From the NCBI GenBank assembly GCA_002747015.1, contig NVXI01000003.1:118317-123560 (forward strand): a stretch of DNA of 5,244 nucleotides. The letters are read 5' to 3'. The stretch is from Zetaproteobacteria bacterium. GTDB lineage: Bacteria; Pseudomonadota; Alphaproteobacteria; Micavibrionales; Micavibrionaceae. Of this stretch, positions 1-5,244 are shown one piece after another. Each line of letters opens with the position of its first letter. Position 1 is the first letter of the stretch. The notes under the pieces were generated by a model, which was not told where the DNA came from, made no database searches, and worked only from the letters and a program-made list of their open reading frames with translations. Position numbers and translations under genes: made by a program.

Positions 1-867
1 ATCCGCCGAACGCTTAGGATTTTTCCTTTATATTACTTTGTGCTCTTTCTCTATTTTTCCATTACTTATCTACTCGGAAATATGGAGCATTTAGGCGGGG
101 CAGACATAATGTATGTCCTGTATGTCGGCAATTGGGATGAATGGGCAGGGTTTGACAGGCCCTATGCTCTGCGCCACCTTTGGTCTCTCGCTGTGGAAGA
201 ACAATTCTACCTCATTTGGCCCGCATTATTCATGCTCTCTAGCAAATACAACATGGCAAAGCATGTCTGTATTTTCACAATCATTGCCACGATTATTTTC
301 CGTATTGCCTTTGTCTGGTTCGATCATCACGACTATATCTATCACATTACCATCACACGTGGAGATAGCCTACTGGTCGGAGCATTGCTCGCCATCATCA
401 TCAAGGAAAAAGGTCTTCAATATTTCAATGTATCAAAATCTCTATGCGTTTTAGCTATCGGATGCGTTATTATTGCTGCCCTTGCCTATATCAATGGCAG
501 CTTTAGCGGGAAAACGCCGCTGATTTTGATGTTCGGGCTACCTTCGCTGTTCCTTATCTTTGTGCCGATTATCCTGCTAACATTCCTACTACCCCAAAAT
601 CATATGCTCCAACGGGTTCTATCCTCGCCTGTCCTTACGTTCATGGGAAAGATAAGTTACGGCATGTACGTGTATCACTGGTTCGTGATTATACTGATTT
701 ACAATCTAAACCTTATACCCATAGAGAGTTATAGCTTTTGGCCACGACAAGCCCTATTTTTTGCCTATGCTACACCTGTAACCATTATACTTTCATGGAT
801 CAGCTACGAATATATAGAGCGCCCAATTCTGGGCTATAAGGATAAATGGGCATCCTATAATGACTAA
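1..867 (+). CDS. Acyltransferase-3 (OafA-like) membrane protein, 3' part
   Basis: Integral-membrane O-acyltransferase; the family moves acyl groups, often acetyl, onto cell-surface sugars or lipids, but the substrate here cannot be told. The reading frame is open from base 1 (IRRTLRIFPLYYF..., typical of the family after its first membrane segments), so the true start lies outside and 288 residues are visible. Numbering from base 1: the signature RHLWSLAVEEQFYLIWP at residues 58-74, an RGDSLLVGALLA segment near 120-131, the KISYGMYVYHW motif at 217-227 and YIERP at 271-275 just before the C-terminus. Hydrophobic stretches between these fit the remaining membrane helices. No SGNH esterase domain follows, so this is the short form. 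The N-terminal catalytic-region His/Arg motifs are off-window. A GTG at base 40 could be taken for a start, but family sequence continues upstream of it. The stop overlaps the convergent transporter gene by 4 bases. Confidence 0.93.
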   Translation: MRRTLRIFPLYYFVLFLYFSITYLLGNMEHLGGADIMYVLYVGNWDEWAGFDRPYALRHLWSLAVEEQFYLIWPALFMLSSKYNMAKHVCIFTIIATIIFRIAFVWFDHHDYIYHITITRGDSLLVGALLAIIIKEKGLQYFNVSKSLCVLAIGCVIIAALAYINGSFSGKTPLILMFGLPSLFLIFVPIILLTFLLPQNHMLQRVLSSPVLTFMGKISYGMYVYHWFVIILIYNLNLIPIESYSFWPRQALFFAYATPVTIILSWISYEYIERPILGYKDKWASYND

Positions 868-1805
868 ATATGCACGCCTTTAACACGGTGACGGGCATCC
901 TCGGTATAGCCTTCGGGATCAATATGAATAAGTACCTCAGCCGCAGGATATAGCTGCATAATCCCCTTCTCCAAGTCTTTTGCAATCTCGTGCGCTGACC
1001 ATAATGTCATCTCAGGGTCGACCTCAATATCAAACGACATCACATAATCCGTACCATTACGATGTGTCCGTAAATCATGCCACCCCGCAACACCATCATG
1101 AGATTCAATAATTCCAATGATTTTTGTGCGATCATCATCGGATAGCTCCCGATCCAACAGCATATCCAAAGACTTAACCGCAATTCCCCGCGCCAAATAA
1201 ACCATAAAGCCCGCAACCCCCATCGCAAACAGCCCGTCAAGCCAAAGAGGCGCGCCATAAAATCCTACCACCAAAACGATTAATGTCCCTGTATTAATCA
1301 AAATATCACTGCCGTAATGGACGCTATCGGCCTCCACCGCGAGCGATCCTGAATGCTGTAATGCGCGACGTTGAATGAATACAAGCCATCCAGACAAAAC
1401 AATAGAAACCCCCATCACATAGATCCCGATCATATGATGCGTAACCACATCCGGATGCACAATACTGTCAACCGCCTCAAATACAAGGAACACGCCACCG
1501 CCAACAATAATCGCCGATTGAAACAAGGCCGAAACAGCCTCCATCTTTCCATGCCCCCAGCGATGATCAGCATCGGCGGGTCTACGCGCATAATAAATAC
1601 TGCTCAAAGCCATAACGGACACAAGCGAATCTAAAACAGAGTCAATCAAGGATGACAAAATACTAACCGCACCGCTCTCGTAATACGCATAGCTCTTAAT
1701 AACAATCAAGATCGTGACGATAAAGATCGCCGTATACCCTGCAAAAATAGCGGATCGGGTTTTAGGGACAATATCGGCTATAGGTTTTTGTGGCGCATCG
1801 TTCAT
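864..1805 (-). CDS. fieF: Cation diffusion facilitator, FieF/YiiP-like metal exporter
   Basis: Inner-membrane divalent-cation/proton antiporter of the CDF family, expected to export Zn, Fe, Cd or similar ions from the cytoplasm. The 313 residues align almost without gaps to E. coli FieF (300 aa) as I recall it. Six membrane segments fall roughly at 16-38, 45-68, 93-112, 124-144, 165-183 and 187-205, followed by a cytoplasmic domain from about 210. Transport site A is complete: D55 and D59 in TM2, H163 and D167 in TM5 (the DD-HD set seen in Zn/Cd/Fe transporters). Site B is present as D78, H81 and H85 in PADADHRWGHGK. In the cytoplasmic site C, H243, H272, H294 and D296 are kept, but D259 stands where FieF has H248. 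It is the last gene of the bufferin cluster, 41 bases after bufC, on the same strand. No clear Shine-Dalgarno precedes the ATG. The stop overlaps the convergent acyltransferase gene, leaving no room for a terminator. Confidence 0.93.
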   Translation of the reverse strand: MNDAPQKPIADIVPKTRSAIFAGYTAIFIVTILIVIKSYAYYESGAVSILSSLIDSVLDSLVSVMALSSIYYARRPADADHRWGHGKMEAVSALFQSAIIVGGGVFLVFEAVDSIVHPDVVTHHMIGIYVMGVSIVLSGWLVFIQRRALQHSGSLAVEADSVHYGSDILINTGTLIVLVVGFYGAPLWLDGLFAMGVAGFMVYLARGIAVKSLDMLLDRELSDDDRTKIIGIIESHDGVAGWHDLRTHRNGTDYVMSFDIEVDPEMTLWSAHEIAKDLEKGIMQLYPAAEVLIHIDPEGYTEDARHRVKGVHI

Positions 1806-1846
1806 GGGCGCATTGTGAAATAAAACACACCATAAGACAACAGAGC

Positions 1847-2626
1847 TTATAAAGAAGAAAAACTCTCTAATGTCGTATGCTTTTGCAAGAAGGCCGTGAA
1901 ATCAAAAGCCGGGAACGCCGTCATAACTTTTTCAACCGCCTCACCTAGGGGTACTTTATTGTGCAGCAAGAGCAGAATCTCGAACTCATCCTCTGGTAAA
2001 GAAATGATATTCACCTCCAAATCAGGGCGCACAATAAGAAGACGGCACGTACAATTTTTCGTCAGATCAGGAGCAGGATTATTATCCGCATCCAGACAGA
2101 AAGTCCGTATTTGTTCCAATGGGTATCGTGAGGATATAAGTGTTGCAGAAGAGCGCAATTTTAAAACCACTTCACTTAACGACTCTGGCTGCACCTGCGC
2201 CAGATAATCAGGAGCAAGCGTAACATCATCGGACGCGTAATATGCAGTATTTAGCGCAAGTTCCAATGTCGCTACATCTGGTAAATAAGGCAAGGATTTT
2301 GCCGGCTCATAGGTCTTGATAAAACCATCAAACCCTTCACCATATTCATGCAAACATCCACTGGTTGGAGGGTTTCCAAAAATAAACTCTCGCGCCATAG
2401 ATTTTAAAAAATCTGCGCCAACCAAATTCTCCAGCAAAGGAAACGTCGCGCGCAGAACCTCGGACAAACTGCCCACAACATTATTGTGATACACTTTTAA
2501 CCGCTCATCCAAAGGGATATCACCTTCAGAAAATAGAGCTTTAAAATCATGCTCACAATCTTGTATCTCGCGCACAGGACGAAACATTGTCTCCTTGAAT
2601 TTCTTTTGGAATTTAGCCAGCTTCAT
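1847..2626 (-). CDS. bufC: DUF2063 bufferin maturation partner (BufC-like)
   Basis: DUF2063 proteins are the usual partner of DUF692 enzymes and are thought to bring the precursor peptide to the oxidase in the cytoplasm. The 259-residue product has the usual family length. The N-terminal DUF2063 domain covers about residues 3-125: a FQKKFKETMF opening, RLKVYHNNVVGSL at 42-54, TFPLLENLVGADF at 61-73, PPTSGCLHEYGEGF at 86-99 and LPYLPDVATLELA at 112-124. The C-terminal part, about 150-259, is less conserved and probably holds the peptide-binding fold described for such partners. I chose the ATG at 2626 because family proteins begin this way and a GGAAAG lies 7 bases upstream. A longer in-frame TTG start at 2686 would add 20 Ala/Ser-rich residues and overlap bufB by 74 bases, which is less likely. 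The chosen start overlaps the end of bufB by 14 bases, suggesting coupled translation. The family call is firm; the exact role rests on the operon. Confidence 0.9.
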   Translation of the reverse strand: MKLAKFQKKFKETMFRPVREIQDCEHDFKALFSEGDIPLDERLKVYHNNVVGSLSEVLRATFPLLENLVGADFLKSMAREFIFGNPPTSGCLHEYGEGFDGFIKTYEPAKSLPYLPDVATLELALNTAYYASDDVTLAPDYLAQVQPESLSEVVLKLRSSATLISSRYPLEQIRTFCLDADNNPAPDLTKNCTCRLLIVRPDLEVNIISLPEDEFEILLLLHNKVPLGEAVEKVMTAFPAFDFTAFLQKHTTLESFSSL

Positions 2627-3524
2627 GGCTCTGCTTTCCGGCGGTGACGCGCTCAATAATGCTGCGCGCGCGGCCTGCTTCTTCAACTAAAGTTTCTAGG
2701 GGCGGAAAATCCTGATCCCATTCGATCAAAGTCGGGATAGAGCCTATGCGCTTCACTGCATATTCATACAAGTCCCACACCTCATTGCGCACCAATTGGT
2801 TATGACTATCAACCAGAATTGTATGCTCACCTGCTTTTTTTACGATATGACCAGCCAAATGCATTTCACCCACATTCTCAGGCTTTACATTATCAATATA
2901 TTCAATCGGATCGATACCGTGATTATGGCTCTGTACATAAATATTATTGATATCCAGCAACACACCGCACCCTGTTTTCTCGCACAGCGCATTCAGCAAT
3001 TCATATTCCGGCATTTCATTATCATTAAAGGCAAGATAAGTGGACGGATTTTCAACCAGAATTTGCCGTCCGAAATAACTTTGCGTCCGGTCAATATTGT
3101 CGCATAAGCGGTTAAGCGTTTCCTGCGTATAGGGCAAGGGCAGCAAGTCATTCAAATGCGCATTACCACTTGCGCTCCATGATACATGGTCTGAAACAAC
3201 GAAAGGCTCAAATATATCAATCAACTCTTTAAACTGACGCAAGTGATTTTCATCAACGGCCTGATCCGAGCCAAGAGACAAACCAACGCCGTGCATGCTG
3301 ATCGGAAAATCCTGTCTAATTTGTTTTAAATAGTGACGATGCATACCGCCGCCAAAATAATTCTCGGGGTGAACTTCAAGCCAACCTATTTTCGGTGGCT
3401 GATCTATAATTTCTTGATAATGAGGTGATCTAAGCCCAATACCCACCGGATCATCTACTGACAAATCCGATGAGCTTAAAGGAACAGCCCGCGACACCTC
3501 ATGATTTGTAACGAGCTTATTCAT
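2613..3524 (-). CDS. bufB: MNIO-family (DUF692) peptide-modifying iron oxidase, BufB-like
   Basis: Multinuclear non-haem iron-dependent oxidase, a TIM-barrel enzyme relative of MbnB, TglH and ChrH. In bufferin systems it converts precursor cysteines to thiooxazoles using oxygen, in the cytoplasm before export. The 303 residues carry the full run of family motifs: GIGLRSPHY at 28-36, EVHPENYFGGG at 50-60, SMHGVGLSLGS at 76-86 (H78), SDHVSWS at 111-117 (D112, H113), LVENPSTYL at 156-164 (E158), LLDINNIYVQSHNHG at 189-203 (D191, N193, H200), MHLAGH at 221-226, VDSHN at 238-242 and LIEWDQDFP at 266-274. These His/Asp/Glu positions are the ones that bind the iron cluster in the family, so the enzyme should be active. 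It begins 8 bases after the bufA stop with only a weak ribosome site, suggesting coupling to bufA. About 20 N-terminal residues before the barrel look like a non-conserved extension. Confidence 0.95.
   Translation of the reverse strand: MNKLVTNHEVSRAVPLSSSDLSVDDPVGIGLRSPHYQEIIDQPPKIGWLEVHPENYFGGGMHRHYLKQIRQDFPISMHGVGLSLGSDQAVDENHLRQFKELIDIFEPFVVSDHVSWSASGNAHLNDLLPLPYTQETLNRLCDNIDRTQSYFGRQILVENPSTYLAFNDNEMPEYELLNALCEKTGCGVLLDINNIYVQSHNHGIDPIEYIDNVKPENVGEMHLAGHIVKKAGEHTILVDSHNQLVRNEVWDLYEYAVKRIGSIPTLIEWDQDFPPLETLVEEAGRARSIIERVTAGKQSHEAG
2634..2639 (-). promoter_or_regulatory. Ribosome binding site that sets the bufC start
   Basis: Minus-strand GGAAAG, 7 bases before the ATG at 2626 and inside the 3' end of bufB. 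It supports this start over the upstream in-frame TTG codons. Confidence 0.5.
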
Positions 3525-3532
3525 AGTAATAC

Positions 3533-3829
3533 TTAATGTGCTTTTTTCATGTCATCAGCTGCATGGAATTCTAGAGATCCACCAACTAATTTTTCACATG
3601 TACCTGTCGGAACAGCGACCCATTCAGCAGCAGCACCATCAACTGTGGCTTGACCAGCACAGCTATGTGACTTATCAGCAGCACCACAACCATTCATACC
3701 AGCCTTAACGACGCCATAGCATTTCTCTTGACCGTCCTTCATCGCATGCGCAGACGTTGCCATTGAACCTAGGGCAGTAACGGCAACAGCACCTGCCAAT
3801 AATGTATTTAAAGTTTTCTTAGTTGTCAT
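3533..3829 (-). CDS. bufA: Bufferin precursor (DUF2282), secreted four-Cys metal-binding peptide
   Basis: Precursor of a ribosomally made, post-translationally modified metallophore of the bufferin family. The characterised Caulobacter members bind copper and help growth under copper stress. The 98-residue product starts with a Sec signal peptide: KK at 4-5, a hydrophobic run to about residue 23, and a likely signal peptidase I cut after AHA (residue 29), leaving a mature peptide of about 69 residues. That peptide has exactly four cysteines, C37, C48, C57 and C78, in the DUF2282 pattern EKCYGV...AGMNGCG...SHSCAGQA...GTCEKLVGGSL. There is no C-terminal follower to be removed; the signal peptide takes the place of the usual leader. 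The tail after GGSL is charged and holds H89 and a final H98. It is first in the operon, behind a strong Shine-Dalgarno and a promoter candidate. Which cysteines are modified cannot be read from the sequence. Confidence 0.93.
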   Translation of the reverse strand: MTTKKTLNTLLAGAVAVTALGSMATSAHAMKDGQEKCYGVVKAGMNGCGAADKSHSCAGQATVDGAAAEWVAVPTGTCEKLVGGSLEFHAADDMKKAH

Positions 3830-3837
3830 AGCTTTAT

Positions 3838-3844
3838 TCCTTCT
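3838..3844 (-). promoter_or_regulatory. Strong ribosome binding site of bufA
   Basis: On the minus strand AGAAGGA lies 8 bases before the bufA ATG. It is the best Shine-Dalgarno in the window; bufB, fieF and ribF have weak or no visible sites. This fits a precursor made in excess over its modifying enzymes, which is an inference. Confidence 0.75.
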
Positions 3845-3863
3845 AATCCATTTGTTTAAAATT

Positions 3864-3912
3864 TAACTCTACTCATCAATATCAAGAAACAATCCTATAT
3901 ATAATAGAGTTA
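3864..3912. repeat. 8-base inverted repeat in the bufA leader
   Basis: TAACTCTA at 3864-3871 pairs exactly with TAGAGTTA at 3905-3912, separated by 33 bases. The right arm lies at the predicted 5' end of the bufA transcript and the left arm about 35 bases before the ATG, just upstream of the Shine-Dalgarno. It could form a long-looped stem in the leader or be two half-sites for a regulator. Chance is possible in such AT-rich sequence. Confidence 0.4.
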
Positions 3913-3920
3913 TTTCATCT

Positions 3921-3946
3921 TTCGCATGATATGAACACAAAGTTAC
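3921..3946 (-). promoter_or_regulatory. ECF-sigma-like promoter of the bufferin operon
   Basis: Read on the minus strand: GTAACT (-35, 3946-3941), a 16-base spacer, then CGAA followed by A (-10, 3924-3921). The AAC core of the -35, the CGxA -10 and the spacing fit ECF sigma factor promoters. It closely resembles the motif I recall for Caulobacter SigF (GTAACC, 16 bases, CGAA), which drives heavy-metal-responsive operons including bufferin genes. Transcription would begin near 3912-3916, giving a leader of roughly 85 bases before bufA. No sigma/anti-sigma gene lies in the window. Confidence 0.55.
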
Positions 3947-3954
3947 ATTACCAA
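3926..3954 (-). promoter_or_regulatory. Sigma70-like promoter reading overlapping the ECF motif
   Basis: On the minus strand TTGGTA (3954-3949), a 17-base spacer and TATCAT (3931-3926) match the housekeeping consensus at 4/6 and 5/6 positions with ideal spacing. It covers the same bases as the ECF-like motif, so the two may be alternatives or one may be chance in AT-rich DNA. If real it would start near 3918-3920. Confidence 0.4.
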
Positions 3955-3963
3955 GAAAAAAGT

Positions 3964-3996
3964 TTGAGTAACAAAATAAATTAATGTGTATATAAA
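3964..3996 (+). promoter_or_regulatory. Weak promoter candidate for ribF
   Basis: TTGAGT (3964-3969) is followed 19 bases later by TATATA, running on as TATATAAAT from 3989. The spacer is longer than ideal and the region is very AT-rich, so this is only the best of several poor candidates upstream of ribF. No FMN riboswitch or hairpin is seen in the short leader. Confidence 0.25.
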
Positions 3997-4037
3997 TAAG
4001 ACGTACAAAAATTTAAACATAGATATCCATAAATAAT

Positions 4038-4964
4038 ATGCAGCTCTTTGATACATATGAAAATATCCCCTTTAATGCACAAGGATGTGTCGTCATCATC
4101 GGAAATTTCGATGGTGTGCATAAGGGACATCAGGCGTTAATCGACAAAGCGCATATGATCGCAAAAGAATCACAAAAGCCCTTGGCTGTTCTTACATTTG
4201 AGCCACATCCAAGGCAACTTTTCCGCCCCGACGAGCCACCATGCCGTATAACTCCGCAAGACTTAAAAGCTGAACGCTTGGCTTTACACAATGTCGATTA
4301 TGTTTTTTCGCTGCCCTTTGATTGGGATTTCGCCAGCCAATCTGCACAGGATTTTATCCAAAACATCCTGATCGGCGGCCTCAATGCATCACACGTTATT
4401 GTCGGACATGATTTTAAGTTTGGCCAACTACGCAAAGGGACACCTCAAACAATCAAGGCTGCGGGGCTACCCGTTACTATCATTAGCGAGGTGAAAGGTG
4501 AAAATAACTGCAATTTATCTTCATCGCATGTGCGACAGCTCTTGCGTCATGGAAAGATTGAAGAAGCCAATGCGATCCTTGGGTGGGATTGGGAAATACG
4601 TGGTGAAATCTTTAAGGGTGATCAACGCGGACGCGAGCTGGGCTATCCTACCGCAAATATGAAGCTGAATAACATCGTCCACCCTGCCTATGGTATTTAT
4701 GCCTGCCTGACGCGTATAAAGGGTGAAAACACTTGGATGACGGGTGCCGCCAACATAGGGATAAGACCCATGTTTGAGGTTCCCATAGCGCAAGTCGAAA
4801 CATTTATTTTTGATTTTGACCAAGAAATATACGGAAAAACACTATGCGTACGCCCGATCAAACGTCTACGCAGTGAAGCAAAATTTAATTCTCTTGATAA
4901 TTTAATCATTCAAATGGAAAAAGATTGTGCACAAGCCAAAGATATCCTGAAAGATATTGTATGA
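4038..4964 (+). CDS. ribF: Bifunctional riboflavin kinase / FMN adenylyltransferase
   Basis: Makes the flavin cofactors in the cytoplasm: ATP plus riboflavin gives FMN, then ATP plus FMN gives FAD. The 308 residues are full length for the bacterial fused enzyme. The N-terminal adenylyltransferase domain (about 1-180) has GNFDGVHKGH at 22-31, TFEPHPRQLF at 53-62, VGHDFKFG at 122-129 and SSSHVRQLL at 161-169 (the SSTxVR motif). The C-terminal kinase domain has GRELGYPTAN at 198-207 (T205, N207), AYGIYAC at 217-223, GAANIGIRPMFE at 236-247 (Met where Thr is usual), the catalytic-base Glu at E254 in VETFIFDFD, IYGK at 264-267, and the closing LRSEAKFNSLDNLI segment at 277-290. The ATG has no evident Shine-Dalgarno in its AT-rich leader. 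The stop overlaps the start of the following permease gene (ATGA), so the two are probably co-transcribed. This differs from the common ribF-ileS neighbourhood. Confidence 0.96.
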   Translation: MQLFDTYENIPFNAQGCVVIIGNFDGVHKGHQALIDKAHMIAKESQKPLAVLTFEPHPRQLFRPDEPPCRITPQDLKAERLALHNVDYVFSLPFDWDFASQSAQDFIQNILIGGLNASHVIVGHDFKFGQLRKGTPQTIKAAGLPVTIISEVKGENNCNLSSSHVRQLLRHGKIEEANAILGWDWEIRGEIFKGDQRGRELGYPTANMKLNNIVHPAYGIYACLTRIKGENTWMTGAANIGIRPMFEVPIAQVETFIFDFDQEIYGKTLCVRPIKRLRSEAKFNSLDNLIIQMEKDCAQAKDILKDIV

Positions 4965-5244
4965 GTATTTTCTTATCCCTGTTTATCAATTTACTTCCCC
5001 TCTATTTTCTTATTGGATTGGGATACTTCGCTGGACGCGTATTAAAAGTAGACCGTCGAAGCCTTGGTACACTTGCTATATATATCTTCATGCCCATTGT
5101 TGTCTTTGGATTTGTGGCGGATCTCGACTTCCAACCTTCTTACATTGTACTACCGGTTTTTATCTTCATTGTAAGCACTCTGACTGGTGTTGCTTTTTTG
5201 GCTATTGGAAAAAAAGTTTATAAAGATAACCAAGCGAATTTACT
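4961..5244 (+). CDS. AEC-family (auxin efflux carrier-like) permease, N-terminal part
   Basis: N-terminal third of a membrane transporter of the AEC family, whose bacterial members move organic acids or are uncharacterised; the family usually has about 300-320 residues and about ten helices. The frame stays open to the right edge, giving 94 complete codons plus two bases. The opening LPLYFLIGLGYFAGRVLKVD (12-31), then the second helix with its conserved proline, IYIFMPIVVFGFVA (40-53), is typical of the family. A third helix runs about 62-83. The ATG overlaps the ribF stop as ATGA, with only a weak GAAAGA upstream, so translation is probably coupled to ribF. Substrate cannot be inferred, and a link to flavin metabolism is not shown. 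The same stretch also holds a longer closed reading frame in another phase (4957-5223), which has no family resemblance and is rejected. Confidence 0.8.
   Translation, partial: MSIFLSLFINLLPLYFLIGLGYFAGRVLKVDRRSLGTLAIYIFMPIVVFGFVADLDFQPSYIVLPVFIFIVSTLTGVAFLAIGKKVYKDNQANL

Noticed and set aside
113..454. 113-codon frame inside the acyltransferase gene
   Set aside because: It runs in another phase of a gene with all family signatures and has no supporting start signal or motif.
821..834. Small hairpin GCCCA-ATTC-TGGGC near the acyltransferase 3' end
   Set aside because: Only a 5-base stem inside coding sequence, with no T-run after it on either strand, so it is not supported as a terminator.
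1802..1813. Three-codon frame (ATG CGC CCA TGA on the minus strand) whose stop overlaps the fieF start
   Set aside because: It resembles an upstream coupling ORF, but has no ribosome site and is short enough to be chance.
1896..2207. Antisense 103-codon frame over bufC
   Set aside because: It lies fully within a well-supported gene on the other strand and has no recognisable motifs.
2796..3107. Antisense 103-codon frame over bufB
   Set aside because: It is opposite the MNIO motifs and its composition is that of a shadow frame.
4521..4909. Minus-strand frames inside ribF
   Set aside because: They lie opposite conserved kinase-domain motifs, so they are shadows.
4957..5223. Closed 88-codon frame over the start of the AEC permease
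   Set aside because: It is Cys/Trp-rich with no family pattern, while the overlapping frame from 4961 shows clear AEC helices and stays open to the window edge.

Overview
The window looks like chromosomal DNA of a Gram-negative bacterium. It is probably an alphaproteobacterium of moderate to low GC, judged from protein style and from a bufferin operon resembling the Caulobacter type. This placement is an inference from gene content, not from a marker gene. Coding density is high, and the only sizeable non-coding stretch is the AT-rich divergent region of about 208 bases at 3830-4037.

Layout: (1) 1-867, plus strand, is the 3' part of an integral-membrane acyltransferase of the OafA/acyltransferase-3 family, cut by the left edge. 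It meets the next gene tail to tail with a 4-base overlap. (2) 3829 down to 864, minus strand, is a compact four-gene cluster. In transcription order it holds a secreted four-cysteine bufferin precursor (DUF2282, bufA), a multinuclear non-haem iron oxidase that modifies cysteines (MNIO, DUF692, bufB), its DUF2063 partner (bufC), and a FieF/YiiP-like cation diffusion facilitator. (3) 3830-4037 is the divergent control region. Towards bufA it shows an ECF-sigma-like promoter (GTAACT, 16 bases, CGAA), an overlapping sigma70-like reading, an inverted repeat in the predicted leader and a good Shine-Dalgarno. Towards ribF it shows only a weak promoter candidate. (4) 4038-4964, plus strand, is ribF, the bifunctional riboflavin kinase/FAD synthetase. 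It is coupled by an ATGA overlap to (5) 4961-5244, the N-terminal third of an AEC-family (auxin efflux carrier-like) permease cut by the right edge.

How it may work: the minus-strand cluster is best read as a metal-stress operon. BufA is made with a Sec signal peptide. BufB with BufC would modify its cysteines (thiooxazoles in characterised bufferins), and the exported peptide would bind metal, copper in the characterised cases, in the periplasm. The unusual part is the fourth gene. Where the best-known operon carries a DoxX-like membrane protein, this one ends with a Zn/Fe/Cd-type CDF exporter. That suggests periplasmic buffering joined to cytoplasmic efflux, and perhaps a metal range beyond copper.
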